Below are positions 47,475 through 58,160 of a stretch of 64,000 nucleotides of DNA, piece by piece. Origin of the DNA: Phellopilus nigrolimitatus (taxonomy: Eukaryota > Basidiomycota > Agaricomycetes > Hymenochaetales > Hymenochaetaceae); the NCBI GenBank assembly GCA_021029095.1, contig JAJOHG010000023.1, positions 310,001 through 374,000 of the forward strand, given 5' to 3'. Below the pieces are notes generated by a model. That model did no database searches and was not told the DNA's origin. It saw nothing but the letters and a program-made list of their open reading frames with translations. Position numbers and translations under genes: made by a program. The first letter of the stretch is position 1. Each line of letters starts with the position of its first letter.

Positions 47475-48896
47475 TCAACAACTTTGCACGATCTTCAGTC
47501 CGCGCCCGTGACAGTCTCGAAAAACGGGGTGATCTAAAAGGGGAGAAATTATGCTGCCGACCAATATGAGCGTTTTCAGTGTTCGGTACGTAGGCATATC
47601 ATACGAGAGCCGAGAATCCCCACTCTCGAGCGAGGCTGTGTCCACACTACAAAAAAAGCGAGAAGAGACCATCGCCGCAAGTGCATTGGGCGAACGCAAG
47701 TAAGTATGGAGCTCTAGTGTCTCCAACTTGGGACAGAGTGGTACGCCAGTACCGATAGCACTGAGCTGCTCAAGGACGTCATCCGTAGCGAGCGTGTCAT
47801 CAATTGTCAAATTCTCCAAATCTGGCGTAAGTTGGAGCATCAGTAAGAGCTCTTGCGGTTTCATAGGCGTTTCCAACAGCTCGAGACCTCGCAAAGGTGC
47901 ACCACCCGATCTCTGTAGGAGCTCTATTGCGTGCCGCCAGTGGCCCCCTGCCCCAGTGTCAACAAATCCATTCGTCGAAAAAGAGAAATTGCGCAGCCTT
48001 GGAAGAATAAGTAACTGCAGGAACGGGCCAGGGTCGGTATCCAGAAGGCACATAATCGATAAATCGGCGAGGCGGGAGAGGGTGACCGGCCGCGCGTGTG
48101 GCAGCGCGGACGGGGGTGCAGAGAAAAATTGAATAGACAACTTCTCGAGGTTCGGGCAGGACTGGAGCCATGCGAAAGCATCGGCTTGAAACTGACAGTA
48201 GCCTATATTGAGTGTCGACATGGACTGTAATGGGGAAACGTCTGGGAGGTACAGGTCGAGTATAAGATCGGGGCAGATGAGCGTAGAAGTCTGGAGCTGC
48301 GGACACCGTGCGAGGTCAAGAGTGCGGTAATTCCCATTTAAATCAAAATATTTTGTCGATATAAGGAAGGACTCTAGCATGGGCGCTCCGAGGGCAATGG
48401 AGTGCAGGAAATCGTCGAGAGCACCGATCACGAGGCTGCGCACTGCGAGGACTCGCCATCTGCTCCGCACGCGGTCCAATATTTGAGCGAGACGGCGCAT
48501 CCCGCGGCAATAAACTTTATATTCAGGTGTTGATGCTTTGTCAAATATCGGAAAAGGTGAAGAATGCGTCCCATACTCGAGCACAAGAGAGAGGGGGAGA
48601 ACATTGCCGGATCGAGAAAGGCAGAGTTCTAAAAGTTGCGCATCAGCAGACGATGGTACATAATTGGATGGGTTCAAGGAGATGTCCGTCCAGAGCTGCG
48701 GGAGAGACAATGCGACCTGGCGCCAATACGAGCAGACCCAGGTGAGGTTGAGCGGAGCAGTCATACGGGAAAGTTTTGGGCAGCCAAGGTACCCGAGATC
48801 AGTAGAGCAACATTCTAGAAAGATTAATGAGAGTAATTCGACAGGAAGCGAATGTGAGCTTTTAGACGAAAACTGCACGAGCGGGTTCTTTTTCAT
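47475..48896 (-). CDS. F-box protein with leucine-rich region
   Basis: A single uninterrupted frame of 473 residues. The N-terminus has an F-box: SLPVELLSLIFLECC, then LTWVCSYWRQVALSLPQLWT and DISLNP. The remainder shows irregular leucine-rich repeats (LARCPQLQTSTLICPDL, CPNLEKLSIQFF, LPRLRNFSFSTNGF, TPDLENLTIDDTL, CPKLETLELHTYL). F-box proteins are the substrate-recognition part of SCF ubiquitin ligases through Skp1. This intronless or intron-poor F-box/LRR type is a large, rapidly changing family in Agaricomycetes. The target is unknown. The start MKKNPLVQFSSKS lies just before the F-box, so it is probably right. Confidence 0.82.
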   Translation of the reverse strand: MKKNPLVQFSSKSSHSLPVELLSLIFLECCSTDLGYLGCPKLSRMTAPLNLTWVCSYWRQVALSLPQLWTDISLNPSNYVPSSADAQLLELCLSRSGNVLPLSLVLEYGTHSSPFPIFDKASTPEYKVYCRGMRRLAQILDRVRSRWRVLAVRSLVIGALDDFLHSIALGAPMLESFLISTKYFDLNGNYRTLDLARCPQLQTSTLICPDLILDLYLPDVSPLQSMSTLNIGYCQFQADAFAWLQSCPNLEKLSIQFFSAPPSALPHARPVTLSRLADLSIMCLLDTDPGPFLQLLILPRLRNFSFSTNGFVDTGAGGHWRHAIELLQRSGGAPLRGLELLETPMKPQELLLMLQLTPDLENLTIDDTLATDDVLEQLSAIGTGVPLCPKLETLELHTYLRSPNALAAMVSSRFFCSVDTASLESGDSRLSYDMPTYRTLKTLILVGSIISPLLDHPVFRDCHGRGLKIVQSC

Positions 48897-50313
48897 GAAA
48901 GTAAACGTTAATGTGTGAGCTCGATGAGCACCAGGATGAAAAAGTACTTATCGATGGTAATTTGCAAAGAAAGACGTTCAAGGTGCTTTCCTTTGCTCAT
49001 TCAGCGCTCAGATGTCAAATGCGTTCGCAAACACGTTCCGGAAATGTTGAAAGAGCATTGTTAGGCAAGTTAGGCAAATTTAACCGAATGCGTACGGCAG
49101 ACCGAAAGCGCGCGTCGGCAGCCGCCGATCATCCTGCATACAGTTCAACACCGAGTTGAACACTTACCGTTACCTCCATAACTCGACAACTGGCAAGTGG
49201 TCCTATACGCGTCCTAAATGTGCTTTGCAGAGTGGTTCAAAGCTAACCAAAACATATGGCATAGGCTTGAAAACAGCTATTTGGAATCCAGTGACGAGCT
49301 AAGCACAGGAAATTATGCCAAGTGCCAAGGGCTCTAGACTTTGCTGCCCACAACTCAACCTTCTGCCTCAGATGACTACGTAGGCACTCTGTCTCCGCTC
49401 GAAGGAAACGTGTCAGAAATAACTGGATACATGGAGTCTGTAAGTGAGTCTCAGCTTGTTCTTCGTCTACGCCACCAACGACCAATTGTGTCTAGAAATC
49501 TCTTTTCTTGGTTCGCACGATGCATTTCAGTACTCGCACTTGAATTTCGTGGTTTTACCTTTCGCAGGCAGATACGAAAACCTGATGCCCTTTAAAATGA
49601 CCCAGGTGAGGGCACACATGCTTTGTACTTTTCAGCAGGCACAAATTCGGTCCCCAAACGACGCACAGAAAATCTACATTAGGGGACATGCCAACGCCGG
49701 AACAGAATCTCTCGGTTGTTCTGGCATGCCGTATAGGAACAGAAGATCGATTTGTTCCCATACGCGTTCTAGCAAACCTGTCAGCCTCAATATCTCGTCA
49801 TACTTCTTACAGAAGTGGCTATACACTTCCGCCAGACTTGCGGGATGCAGAAGGAACGCAGACTGCATCTGAAATGCAAATTCGCAGAGTCGTAGTATTG
49901 CAAACAGAAACATTTTGCAGTGTGCGTATTCGGAAAAAAGAACATCGGTTTCGCAGATACTGCGTGTATTTGCGCGTCGGACTTCGATATCATCGACATT
50001 ATACACATGTGCAGAAGTAGCTCATCGATGGCGGTAAGCTAATAGGGGTCGTAATAAGGGACAACCGGTGAAAAAGAACATCGGAATTTGGATGACTGGA
50101 CTAATGTCTTGAATCTTCTGGAGCTTTATGTCAGCGTTTCTAGATACGTTTTTGGAGTCCTGTGGAGCATACCACGTGGTGCACGTGGTTTTCTGCGGTC
50201 CGCGATTGGAGCGGGGATTCCGGGAAAGGCCGAGTATCTCCAATAGGGCCTTTAAAGCTCACGATGGTTTCTGACCAACAGTCCCCAACAACTTTCATGC
50301 CGTTTCGACAACC
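48897..50313. other. 1.4-kb region with uncertain exon-like pieces
   Basis: I see no recognisable gene. On the plus strand, a stretch ending SEITGYMES before a gtaagt donor (about 49442) and later pieces (about 49460-49600 and 49688-49960) could be spliced together. The minus strand (49674-50006) is also open and protein-like. The strand cannot be decided, so no CDS is called. Confidence 0.3.
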
Positions 50314-51855
50314 ATGTCGCCCACATACATGAATAAACTCTCCTTCGATAAGACTCTCGAAACCTACATCGAGTATCCGACATGCTCAGATGCCATGCTT
50401 GCCAGCCTCGCTCTGGTTTCCGGGGTCGACTGTACCATTATGGATGCGGTCCTCTCTATCGTCCGACACCCCTCTTTCAACCCGTCCGAGGTCACCCTGC
50501 GTAGCGCAGAGGACGTGTACGCCCACGTAGCGAAACGTCGCTCTCACAAATCTATCCAGTTGACCGCAAATGGGCTGGAGTCCGGGCTCAGCTTGGTTCC
50601 TCGAGTTATCGTCGATGGCGTCATAGACGCCGTTGGCGACGAGGTGCAGAGACTTTCGCGCACCTTCGTGAGCGGTTTGCCACATTGGCACGGACAGAAC
50701 ACGGAGAAGGCGGCTACTCTACGACAAGACCTACTGAATATGTGCCTCGTTCAGCGGAGTTGGGTCCAGCCAGCGCGTCGGGCTTTGGGTCGATCCCTAT
50801 CCATGTCAAACCCATCGAAGGATGATCTCATGCACCCTATCCGAAGCCCTTTCCTAGGGCCTTGGACTCGTGATCTTACAATAGAGGTTTTGGACGCGGA
50901 GGAGGGGGCGGGAGTCGTGAAGAAGCTACGAACTTTCGTGTCAGCGCGTCTGCCGGCACTGCTATCGATGAGCTTGACGGTCCGTCACCAGGACTTGCCC
51001 TTGGTCGCGGATATACTCGGCATACTTCCGCTGCTCAAAGAGCTCAAATTGAGGGTGGAATACAATGACGGAGGGAGTCCTCCCGTTCCCCAATCATTTT
51101 TCTCGACATTTGCATTGTTGCACAGTCTGGAGCATTTGACTCTCGACTTGCCGCATTGGAGCCCTTCGGAAATACCTGCTTACAGACTTCCCTCCGAGTT
51201 CTCATTCGTCAAGCAAACTCCTCGCCTTCGTTCGGTCCATCTATACGATGTGGCCCCGAATCAACGGCTTTCATGGACACGTCTTTCGGACGGTGGTTTC
51301 TCCTTACGCACTCTCGAAAGAGATTTCGGTTGCGCTTCTAAAGAGCTACGAGATGGCTCCGCCACCTATCTTCGTCCTTTCACAAAGCTTCTGTCCCCTC
51401 TCGAAAACTTGCGAGTTCAGGTGCCGGAGACTGGTAACATTGCTCTACCCCGTATGCTCAAGTATTGTTCGAATATTCGTCGACTGCACTTCGAGGCCGA
51501 TGAGTTCCCTTCCGAAGAAGTCCTGCGGTCCATACCTAGTTCGATCGAAAGACTGGAGTTCCGCTTTACGGTGGACTTCAGACTATACCCGACCACAGAA
51601 TCGGAGCCTTGGGATGAGTTGGAAGATCGTTTACTCCACTATTTGTCGAGTGGGCGTTGCTCGTATCTCCAAAAGCTTCGCGTGTTCATGCATTCGAAGC
51701 ATGAGGGTTCTCTGCTGCGAAATCCACAAGGGGTATACCATTTCAGGGTTCTGGATGATATACGGTTACGTCGAGTCGAGATGGATTGCGAAAAACGAGG
51801 CATCGAATTTCGTTTCACGACCAAGATGGACGAATGGCAGGGATGGCTTGTGTAA
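50314..51855 (+). CDS. Leucine-rich-repeat-like hypothetical protein
   Basis: A single frame of 513 residues. An N-terminal part (SDAMLASLALVSGVDCTIMD) is followed by helical sequence, then irregular leucine-rich repeats (LPLLKELKLRVEY, LHSLEHLTLDLPHW, TPRLRSVHLYDVAP, LSPLENLRVQVPE, CSNIRRLHFEADEF, SSIERLEFRF). No clear F-box is visible, although the overall build resembles the F-box/LRR proteins common in these fungi. It may be a single-exon member of an expanded family. A decayed partial copy of its 5' end lies about 0.3 kb downstream, which supports local duplication. Confidence 0.7.
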   Translation: MSPTYMNKLSFDKTLETYIEYPTCSDAMLASLALVSGVDCTIMDAVLSIVRHPSFNPSEVTLRSAEDVYAHVAKRRSHKSIQLTANGLESGLSLVPRVIVDGVIDAVGDEVQRLSRTFVSGLPHWHGQNTEKAATLRQDLLNMCLVQRSWVQPARRALGRSLSMSNPSKDDLMHPIRSPFLGPWTRDLTIEVLDAEEGAGVVKKLRTFVSARLPALLSMSLTVRHQDLPLVADILGILPLLKELKLRVEYNDGGSPPVPQSFFSTFALLHSLEHLTLDLPHWSPSEIPAYRLPSEFSFVKQTPRLRSVHLYDVAPNQRLSWTRLSDGGFSLRTLERDFGCASKELRDGSATYLRPFTKLLSPLENLRVQVPETGNIALPRMLKYCSNIRRLHFEADEFPSEEVLRSIPSSIERLEFRFTVDFRLYPTTESEPWDELEDRLLHYLSSGRCSYLQKLRVFMHSKHEGSLLRNPQGVYHFRVLDDIRLRRVEMDCEKRGIEFRFTTKMDEWQGWLV

Positions 51856-52107
51856 TAAGTTCGTTACATTCTCAGACGAAAACGAAACCTTCTTCTGATT
51901 ACTGTATTCTTCTAGATTTCCGCGTTTGCTTTCCACACATCAATGTAGATATGTATACAAGTGCGATGGCTCTCAGGACAGCCATTCTCTAATATTCTCG
52001 GATATTTGCATAGCTGGCCAGTTTCCACGTTACCGAACTTGATCTTCATCCACTACCACCACGACAATTTGTTCATATTCATTTCTTTCAACAACAACTG
52101 TATTTCT

Positions 52108-52375
52108 ACGAAACCTCAGATGGCTTTACGATTTCCGGCCTGTATGGACGCCATGGTCACGAGCCTCGCACTGACATCCAATTCCGGCTCTTCTTTATGG
52201 GCGCCGTGCTCTATCGTCCAACTTCTTTTTCTCTATCAGTCTACGATCTCGATGCGCGAAACACCTGCTGCCACGTAACGACAAGAAGTTGGTCAGTTCG
52301 ACGAATCGGGGACTAGAGCTTGCGTCCATGCCATCGATGACAGTTGTGCAGACTGTATCGCAGCTCTAGCTCCGT
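52108..52375 (+). pseudogene. Decayed 5' fragment duplicate of the 50314-51855 gene
   Basis: Translated from ATG 52120, CMDAMVTSLALTSNSGSS mirrors CSDAMLASLALVSGVDC of the upstream gene, with shared runs such as AGCCTCGC and CTCTATCGTCC. After an in-frame stop at 52276-52278 and an apparent deletion, a second block (about 52292-52370, NRGLELASMPSMTVVQTV in another frame) mirrors NGLESGLSLVPRVIVDGV. The copy is broken by a stop, frame changes and loss of the rest of the gene. Confidence 0.6.
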
Positions 52376-52884
52376 GGGCGGGATCCAAGAAAGACCGTTT
52401 CGGCCCGGGACGAATTTGACGTGCATGTATTGTATTCAGCGGTTATAGCGGATATTCCTCACAAGGATGGTTTATATATACTTGTACTTTTAGAGAATTC
52501 TTTACTATGTGCATAGACACGATGTCTCGCCTTTTGTTGTTCATTATAAAAACCATCGAATGGAATGTACTCCGCAATTCCACTTACATGATGACGTCTC
52601 GCGATTAACGGGACACACGAATTCTATTCGCGCTGTGAAGCATCCATGCAAAAAGTACATTAATACATGTTTATTCGTCGATTTTACTCAATTCTCTACG
52701 CTGGGATTGATGAGCTTTGCGAGGAGAAAATGATCTCTATGTATGTAAGTGCAAATAGCGGCAAATAACGCGTCGCGGGCGCCCGCTCGGTTAGTACATC
52801 CATTCTCACGGATTGATGACGTTTGCAACAGACTACCCTCGCCAGTCATTTGAACTTGCTACACACGACATTTCGGAGACTTAC
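52376..52884. other. Upstream region of GPHR gene
   Basis: This is non-coding DNA with a TATATATA-like stretch near 52471. No further match to the duplicated gene and no exon was recognised. Confidence 0.35.
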
Positions 52885-55022
52885 ATGACTTCTAGTCATC
52901 TTATCATCCTGAACACATCCCTCGTAACGCTTTCACGGTAAGCTTTTTTCATTTACCATCGACCATTCGTTGTCATTAATTGCAATGAAGATGTGCACTG
53001 TTCTATGCTTGCTATCACTACTTGCTAAGAACAGTATTCCATGATTTACAAGCTCTCGCCTCGTCTGCAGCAGGCCCGGATGCGGACTCTGACATAGAAC
53101 TGGAGTCTCTTCCGGCTCCAAATACCTCGAGAGAAGGCCCGTTACTGTCGCAAGGCTCCAACAAACAAGGGGCGTCGAAGCATTCAAAAATAGCTCACAT
53201 CAGCTTTTCTCTGTGCTTTTCTGAGAGCTGCACTCTTTTCTTGCTGTTCATGTGTCAGGAACTGAACATACTTGATCCCGGGTGAGAATCCAAACTTCCG
53301 GGCCATATGAACTTTCTCATGAAAGTAATGCAGGAGCCGATTGCTCAACTGGAGAATATCCCTCTTTATTCTACTGGCGATGATTCTCTTTGCGATTCCT
53401 TTGTCGCAGAACTTCTTGCTGACATATCAGTCTCCTCTCGGTTCGTTTTCCTTACCTCTTCGGATACTGCTGGAACAACTGAATTGCAAAAAAAGGAAGG
53501 GTCTCTCGTAGTCGTTCAGTGCCGACACGCGTCTTAATGGCGCTCATACCATACTCGTTGTACATCTTCGCCTTGTCATTGATTCCGCTGCCAGAGGGCC
53601 TCTCGTCAACCAGTTTGATATCCGCGGCACTGCTCCGCCTCATTGTACTTGGCACATTGATTATCGGGCTCCTATCAGGCCTCGGTGCGGCTAGAAACGC
53701 TTGGGATTTCACCCCATGGCTGTCTAAGAATCAGCGGTTTGTCCTAAGAAATTTTTCGCTTCTCCTGACACTGATATCTTTCCAGGCGGGTTCCTTCCGA
53801 GCAAGAATTGCTCGCTGCAGAAGAAGCCCTGGAACGAATAAGAAATGACGTTCAAGTACGACGAAAAGAAGAACGAAGACTCCAGGAATCGAAGGTACTT
53901 GAAGAAATCTCGGTCTCGATGTTTGACTTTAATCAGTTGTTTAGTCGGATGACACCTCGTCGTGGATGTCGAGGGTGGCATCAACTATTACTGGCAGTTC
54001 AGGTAGCGCCTAGTCAGCAACTCTAGAGTATCTCACTTATTATTCCTCTTTTTTAGAACTTACTTCAATCCAGCGTGAAATTGCTGGACTCCTGGCTTTG
54101 GAATATCAGATGGACAGAAACCTCGAAAATCTTAAGAGCCTGCACGCGAACTCGCGATACAATCGTACTTTGCAGGGGCGGGTCTTTCAATGGGTTGGAC
54201 GTATATTCGCATTGTACTGCGTCTTCAGGACACTCAGCGTGAGCTCAAAGACCCTCACTGCCTGCGTGCACTCGCTACTCTTGATTAACGTTTTTTGGCA
54301 CGTCGCAGTCAATTCTCAATATCCTTGCGCCATACCATGCAAGACATTCCCTCAATAACGATCCTCATCCGAGGAGCTCTTATCCAGACCTCATCGCACA
54401 TTTGCTAACGTATATGTTTTCTTTGCTGCCGTTCATCCATCTTGGCGACGAAAGCATCTCGGTAATTTCCAGACAGGTCGGCCTTATCCTCGTTGGAGTT
54501 ATCATCTTGAGTAGTGTGCGATTCGTGTTGAGGGCTGTTTCTCGGGTAAGTGTATTGCTTCTTAATCGCCTGTATCTCTTTCTCACACCTTTATCCACCG
54601 CAATAGTCCCTGAGAATCACTAGCCAGAACCTCGGCGCCTCTCTGCTGCTGCTGATCCTGGCGCAGCTTATGGTCAGCACTTCTATTTTCGAGTTGCATT
54701 GTCGTCTAGTTTCCTGAAGGCACTACCTTTTACAGGGTATATACTTAATCTCAACGCTTGTCCAACTCCGTACGGCATTTCCTCCTGTACTGGACAGCGC
54801 TTCTGCGTCCTCGAATGTGTTCTCGACTTTGCCAGCCTATGAAGTGTTTGGAGCTGCTTTCGACTACTCGTATTTACTCTCTGCATTCGCTACGGGGGCG
54901 TACCTTTGGATAGATGAGCGCATAAATGGCACGGGTTCGAAAATAGGTACGCGTTTACTCATGTCACGTTCTAGGACGTATTCTGAAATAACCTTTTTTT
55001 TCGATTTAAAGACGATAATTAG
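52885..55022 (+). CDS. GPHR: Golgi pH regulator family protein (GPHR/GTG)
   Basis: GPHR is a multi-pass anion channel-like protein that keeps the Golgi acidic; plant GTG relatives were proposed as abscisic-acid receptors. Eleven or so exons can be joined in frame. Recognised blocks are VFHDLQALAS; a disordered loop; LNILDPGSRLLNWRISLFIL (membrane); LMALIPYSLYIFALSLIPLP; LIIGLLSGLGAARNAWDF, the family hallmark; a cytoplasmic coiled coil EQELLAAEEALERIRND; LTSIQREIAGLLALE; FQWVGRIFALYCVFRTL; VGLILVGVIILSSVRFVLRA; LLLILAQLMGIYLIST; and a last membrane helix near YSYLLSAFATGAYLWID. The protein likely ends KIDDN at TAG 55020-55022 after a last short intron. The start MTSSHLIILNTSLVTLSR gives a rather short first membrane helix, so an upstream start is possible. 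It converges on GH78 with only 76 bases between stops. Confidence 0.86.
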
Positions 55023-55098
55023 CTATATTCCATGTATTAAAAACACGCCCATTGGATTGCACATGCGATGTGAAAGATAGACATTTGCCGTTATTTTG

Positions 55099-57602
55099 TT
55101 AAGAGGCAGTGATCGTATGATTCCCGCCGCTAACAGCGATCGTCGACGCACTGCTCAAAGACCTCGCTACCAATTTTCCATCCAGTTTGATTGTCTTACC
55201 AACAGGAACTGTGACGGATCCTCGCGTCCCGTCCGGCGTGTCTACCGTAATGGTGATGTTCTTTCCAGACAACCACCACTTTGCGCCAAACCAGCCCAAC
55301 GGCGTTTCGAAGCCGCCCTCTGCCGCTGGCAGGCCAGAGATATGCGGAGCAAGGGTCCAATCCTGCCCCATCGGAGACGTGATTTGCAGACCAAGTACGT
55401 AGAATGTAAGTGCGGATGTGGGGCCTGAGCTCCAGCCGTGTGAGTGGGATGTGTACGACGGGTCGTAGTTGTAGCCATCGTAAGAACGATATCTGTTATA
55501 GACGAATGAGCGGGATGCTCTCAATGTTTCCGAAGGGAAATATTATGAAGACGAAAGAAACGGACCCGAGAGAACCATTTGCCGTGAATCCTTCAAGCAG
55601 AGTCGATTTAACGCTAAGATTAGTATAAAGCATGTATCCCCATTCCCGACGCAGCAGATCCATCGCGCGCGCGTCATTTCCAGAAGCAAAGTGAGCCTGG
55701 AGCTGGGTGAATTCGACATCCAAATGATTTTCAGCAAGAAACCTCGCAGTGTAGATGCAGCCGGCTCACCTCGAACCCACTAATAAACGGTGAGATCGTA
55801 TCCGGAAGCTCAGGCGCAACAGGACCCAAATTGTTCCAATTCTTTTCGAGACCCGCGCTAATTGAATTTGCCTGCGTGTCATTGGTTGTTAGGTTAAACA
55901 GTAACGCGAAAGAGTTGGCGTCCTGTGGACAGAGCGGCGTCGTGTCGTTGTCGCGGTACATGCCAAGCTCGTCGACCCAAAAAACCTTGTTGAAGTTCGT
56001 CTTGACAGACGTAGCGTTCGCGAACCATGCAGATGAGAGCGATGTATAATTGAGCTGAGTAGCGAGATCGGCACTGTTCATGAGAACCTAAAAGACTTTG
56101 TAATTGAAAGTTCATTCATACGCAGAAATTGCGAAGAGACAAACCCTATAGAAGATGGCGTTTCCCTCTGCACTGATCCCGCCGCCTCCGAGCCGGCCCC
56201 AATCACGCAAACCAGTCACATTCAGAAGCCCAGAGATGTAACTTTATTCTCCAAGAACTGAACAGCCTTTGTCTGCAAATGAAAATAAAAGAATGTTCGC
56301 ACTGCGAAAACACGCAAAGATATCGGACAAACCCTACTCACATAGTTTACCCAGACATTTTGCAACCAATCTATGTCACCCGTGTATAAGTAGTAATTGT
56401 GTGTGCCAACGAGCGTCCACGCGTGGTACGTGTCACTGCCAAGCTGGCTGAGCGGTGGGCCGCTTTCAGGAAGCGCGCCTGTCGTAGGGTTAATCGCAGC
56501 GAACATCGTCGAGAGCGCGTTGCGCACGGGAAGGAGATCGTTTGTGCTAACGAATCCAGTAGGAACCGCAATGCCCATGTCTCCTGCAGAAAAGGTATGA
56601 TGTTTATTTCTACATATGTTGGAGATTTAGCAACTTCTTGCCTGGCCAGACGGCTCTGAGAAGTGTAGACACCGGTCAGTTCGCAGTGTTCTATTGATAA
56701 AAAGGTCACACCTGTCTCGTTTCGCGCCGTCGACAATAATTGGTCCCGCTACACCGAGCGTCGCATTATTCTCCCAGCCTAAAAAGAAAGACTAAATTTG
56801 ATATTGACCGCAATAAATTCTCAGAACATACCGGGAGAAGAGACAAATGGCACTTGTCTTCCTGTATCTACTGGTACGACATTCGTCTGTACAGTATACG
56901 CGCCGGCGTACCAAATCTTTGTCAAGAAGTTGTTATCACTGGATACAGGATCGTGCGCGGAAAAGTAACCCGCGTAATCGCGCATATTTTCTATGTGCGG
57001 CGAGAAGGAAATTGTGCAGGTAATGTTGCTTATTGTCACCGCGTCACTGGAGGCGGAAACTATGGTGAAGTAGCGAAAGCCTCCACGGAGGCGTGCGGTG
57101 GGTTGCGTCCATGTCCCCGAAGGCAAGGGGGCGGAAACAGGCTCGACCCCGTCATATGATGCGTTGGCGGAAGGGAAAGACGAGTCGTCAGAAGTAAGGG
57201 GATTAACGAACATGGGGGACTCGGAAAAAGAAAGGGAAAGCGCGCTGGAATTTGTCGACGGGGAAATGTTCATGGTGATCAAACCGCCGACCTGCAGAAC
57301 ACACGGTTCAGCATATCTCCCAGTGAACTTTAAAGAGGATTTCTAGTTACCTCTTTTCCGAAATCCAGAGACACATATGAGCCACTCTCGTTTAAAGTTG
57401 CTTCGCCAGAGCTCGAAACCAAGTTAGACGCGTTTTCAACATTGCCATGCAATCTGAATACTGCTGCCGGACGCACTATCCTCGACTCTGGTGCATAGTT
57501 AAACGCATCCCAAGGGCCACTAGGCGCGGATGCAAAGGACAAGGCGACACAAAGGGATGCGACGACCAGGGACCTGCAGCGGAGCATCGTCAGTGCCTTC
57601 AT
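55099..57602 (-). CDS. Secreted GH78-type alpha-L-rhamnosidase-like enzyme
   Basis: The protein starts with a signal peptide (MLRCRSLVVASLCVALSFASA) and belongs to the six-hairpin GH78 enzymes, which release L-rhamnose from plant and fungal glycans by an inverting mechanism. Blocks in order are a beta-sandwich N-terminus (SGSYVSLDFGKEV, RLRGGFRYFTI); FLTKIWYAGAYTVQTNVVPV; the catalytic motif IVDGAKRDRAVWPGD with its acidic residues; DTYHAWTLVGTHNYYLYTGD; SAWFANATSVKTNFNKVFW; and LRREWGYMLYTNL. The C-terminal sandwich has SHSHGWSSGPTSALTFYVLG, GFETPLGWFGAKWW and a tail ending NHTITAS at 55099-55101. There are several introns; the one at 56584-56641 has a GC donor and splits WPG|D. Several N-glycosylation sequons occur. 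Confidence 0.87.
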
Positions 57603-58160
57603 TTAGATCCTTGGAGTACACAACGCATTTATATAAACTCTGAAAGCCATTCAAGGGTCATCGCAAGGCCTCTGGCCGGAGGTTTCTAAGTTGGTCACGA
57701 GACTGCCGTTGATCGAGCGGGCCGCCATAGAGGTGCTCGTGTCGTCGAACAGTTCTTCATCTCCTCAGAATCCATTTAAGTGCGATGTACTCAATTGAAG
57801 CGGTCCGCCCCACAGTATAGGGACTTTAAAGGAAGATAATTCAGGTTGATTAGACGCTAGCTCGTTACGGTGTAGCCAGCAGGGTTAGTTTAAAAAGCGA
57901 TCCGAGGTAAGTGGACAACTGGAGCGCTCGAGGAGATAAAGCTCAGGAGCAAAATCAGGAGCAAAGTCAGGAGCAAAATGATTTCTTTTTGTTTCTTTTA
58001 CTAGTACTTGCTCGGGTAGAAGTCGAGGCTTCGAGTTGACTTCTCCAAAAGGGGAAGCTGACCAAATTGCCCTAAACCTCAGCCTTCAACATTTTTCTGA
58101 CTCACGATACGTTCTTTGTCCCTCCTTCATCTTGCCTGTGCTTTCGCTTTCACTACAAAA
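57603..58160. promoter_or_regulatory. Divergent upstream region, GH78 / eEF1B-gamma
   Basis: This 558-base spacer lies between two opposite start codons. It holds a three-copy 12-bp repeat and, just before the eEF1B-gamma ATG, a pyrimidine-rich stretch (about 58100-58150) typical of strongly expressed fungal genes. Confidence 0.5.
57943..57978. repeat. Three tandem copies of a 12-bp unit
   Basis: TCAGGAGCAAAA, TCAGGAGCAAAG and TCAGGAGCAAAA follow each other with one mismatch in the middle copy. They lie 183 bases upstream of the eEF1B-gamma start. Confidence 0.9.
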
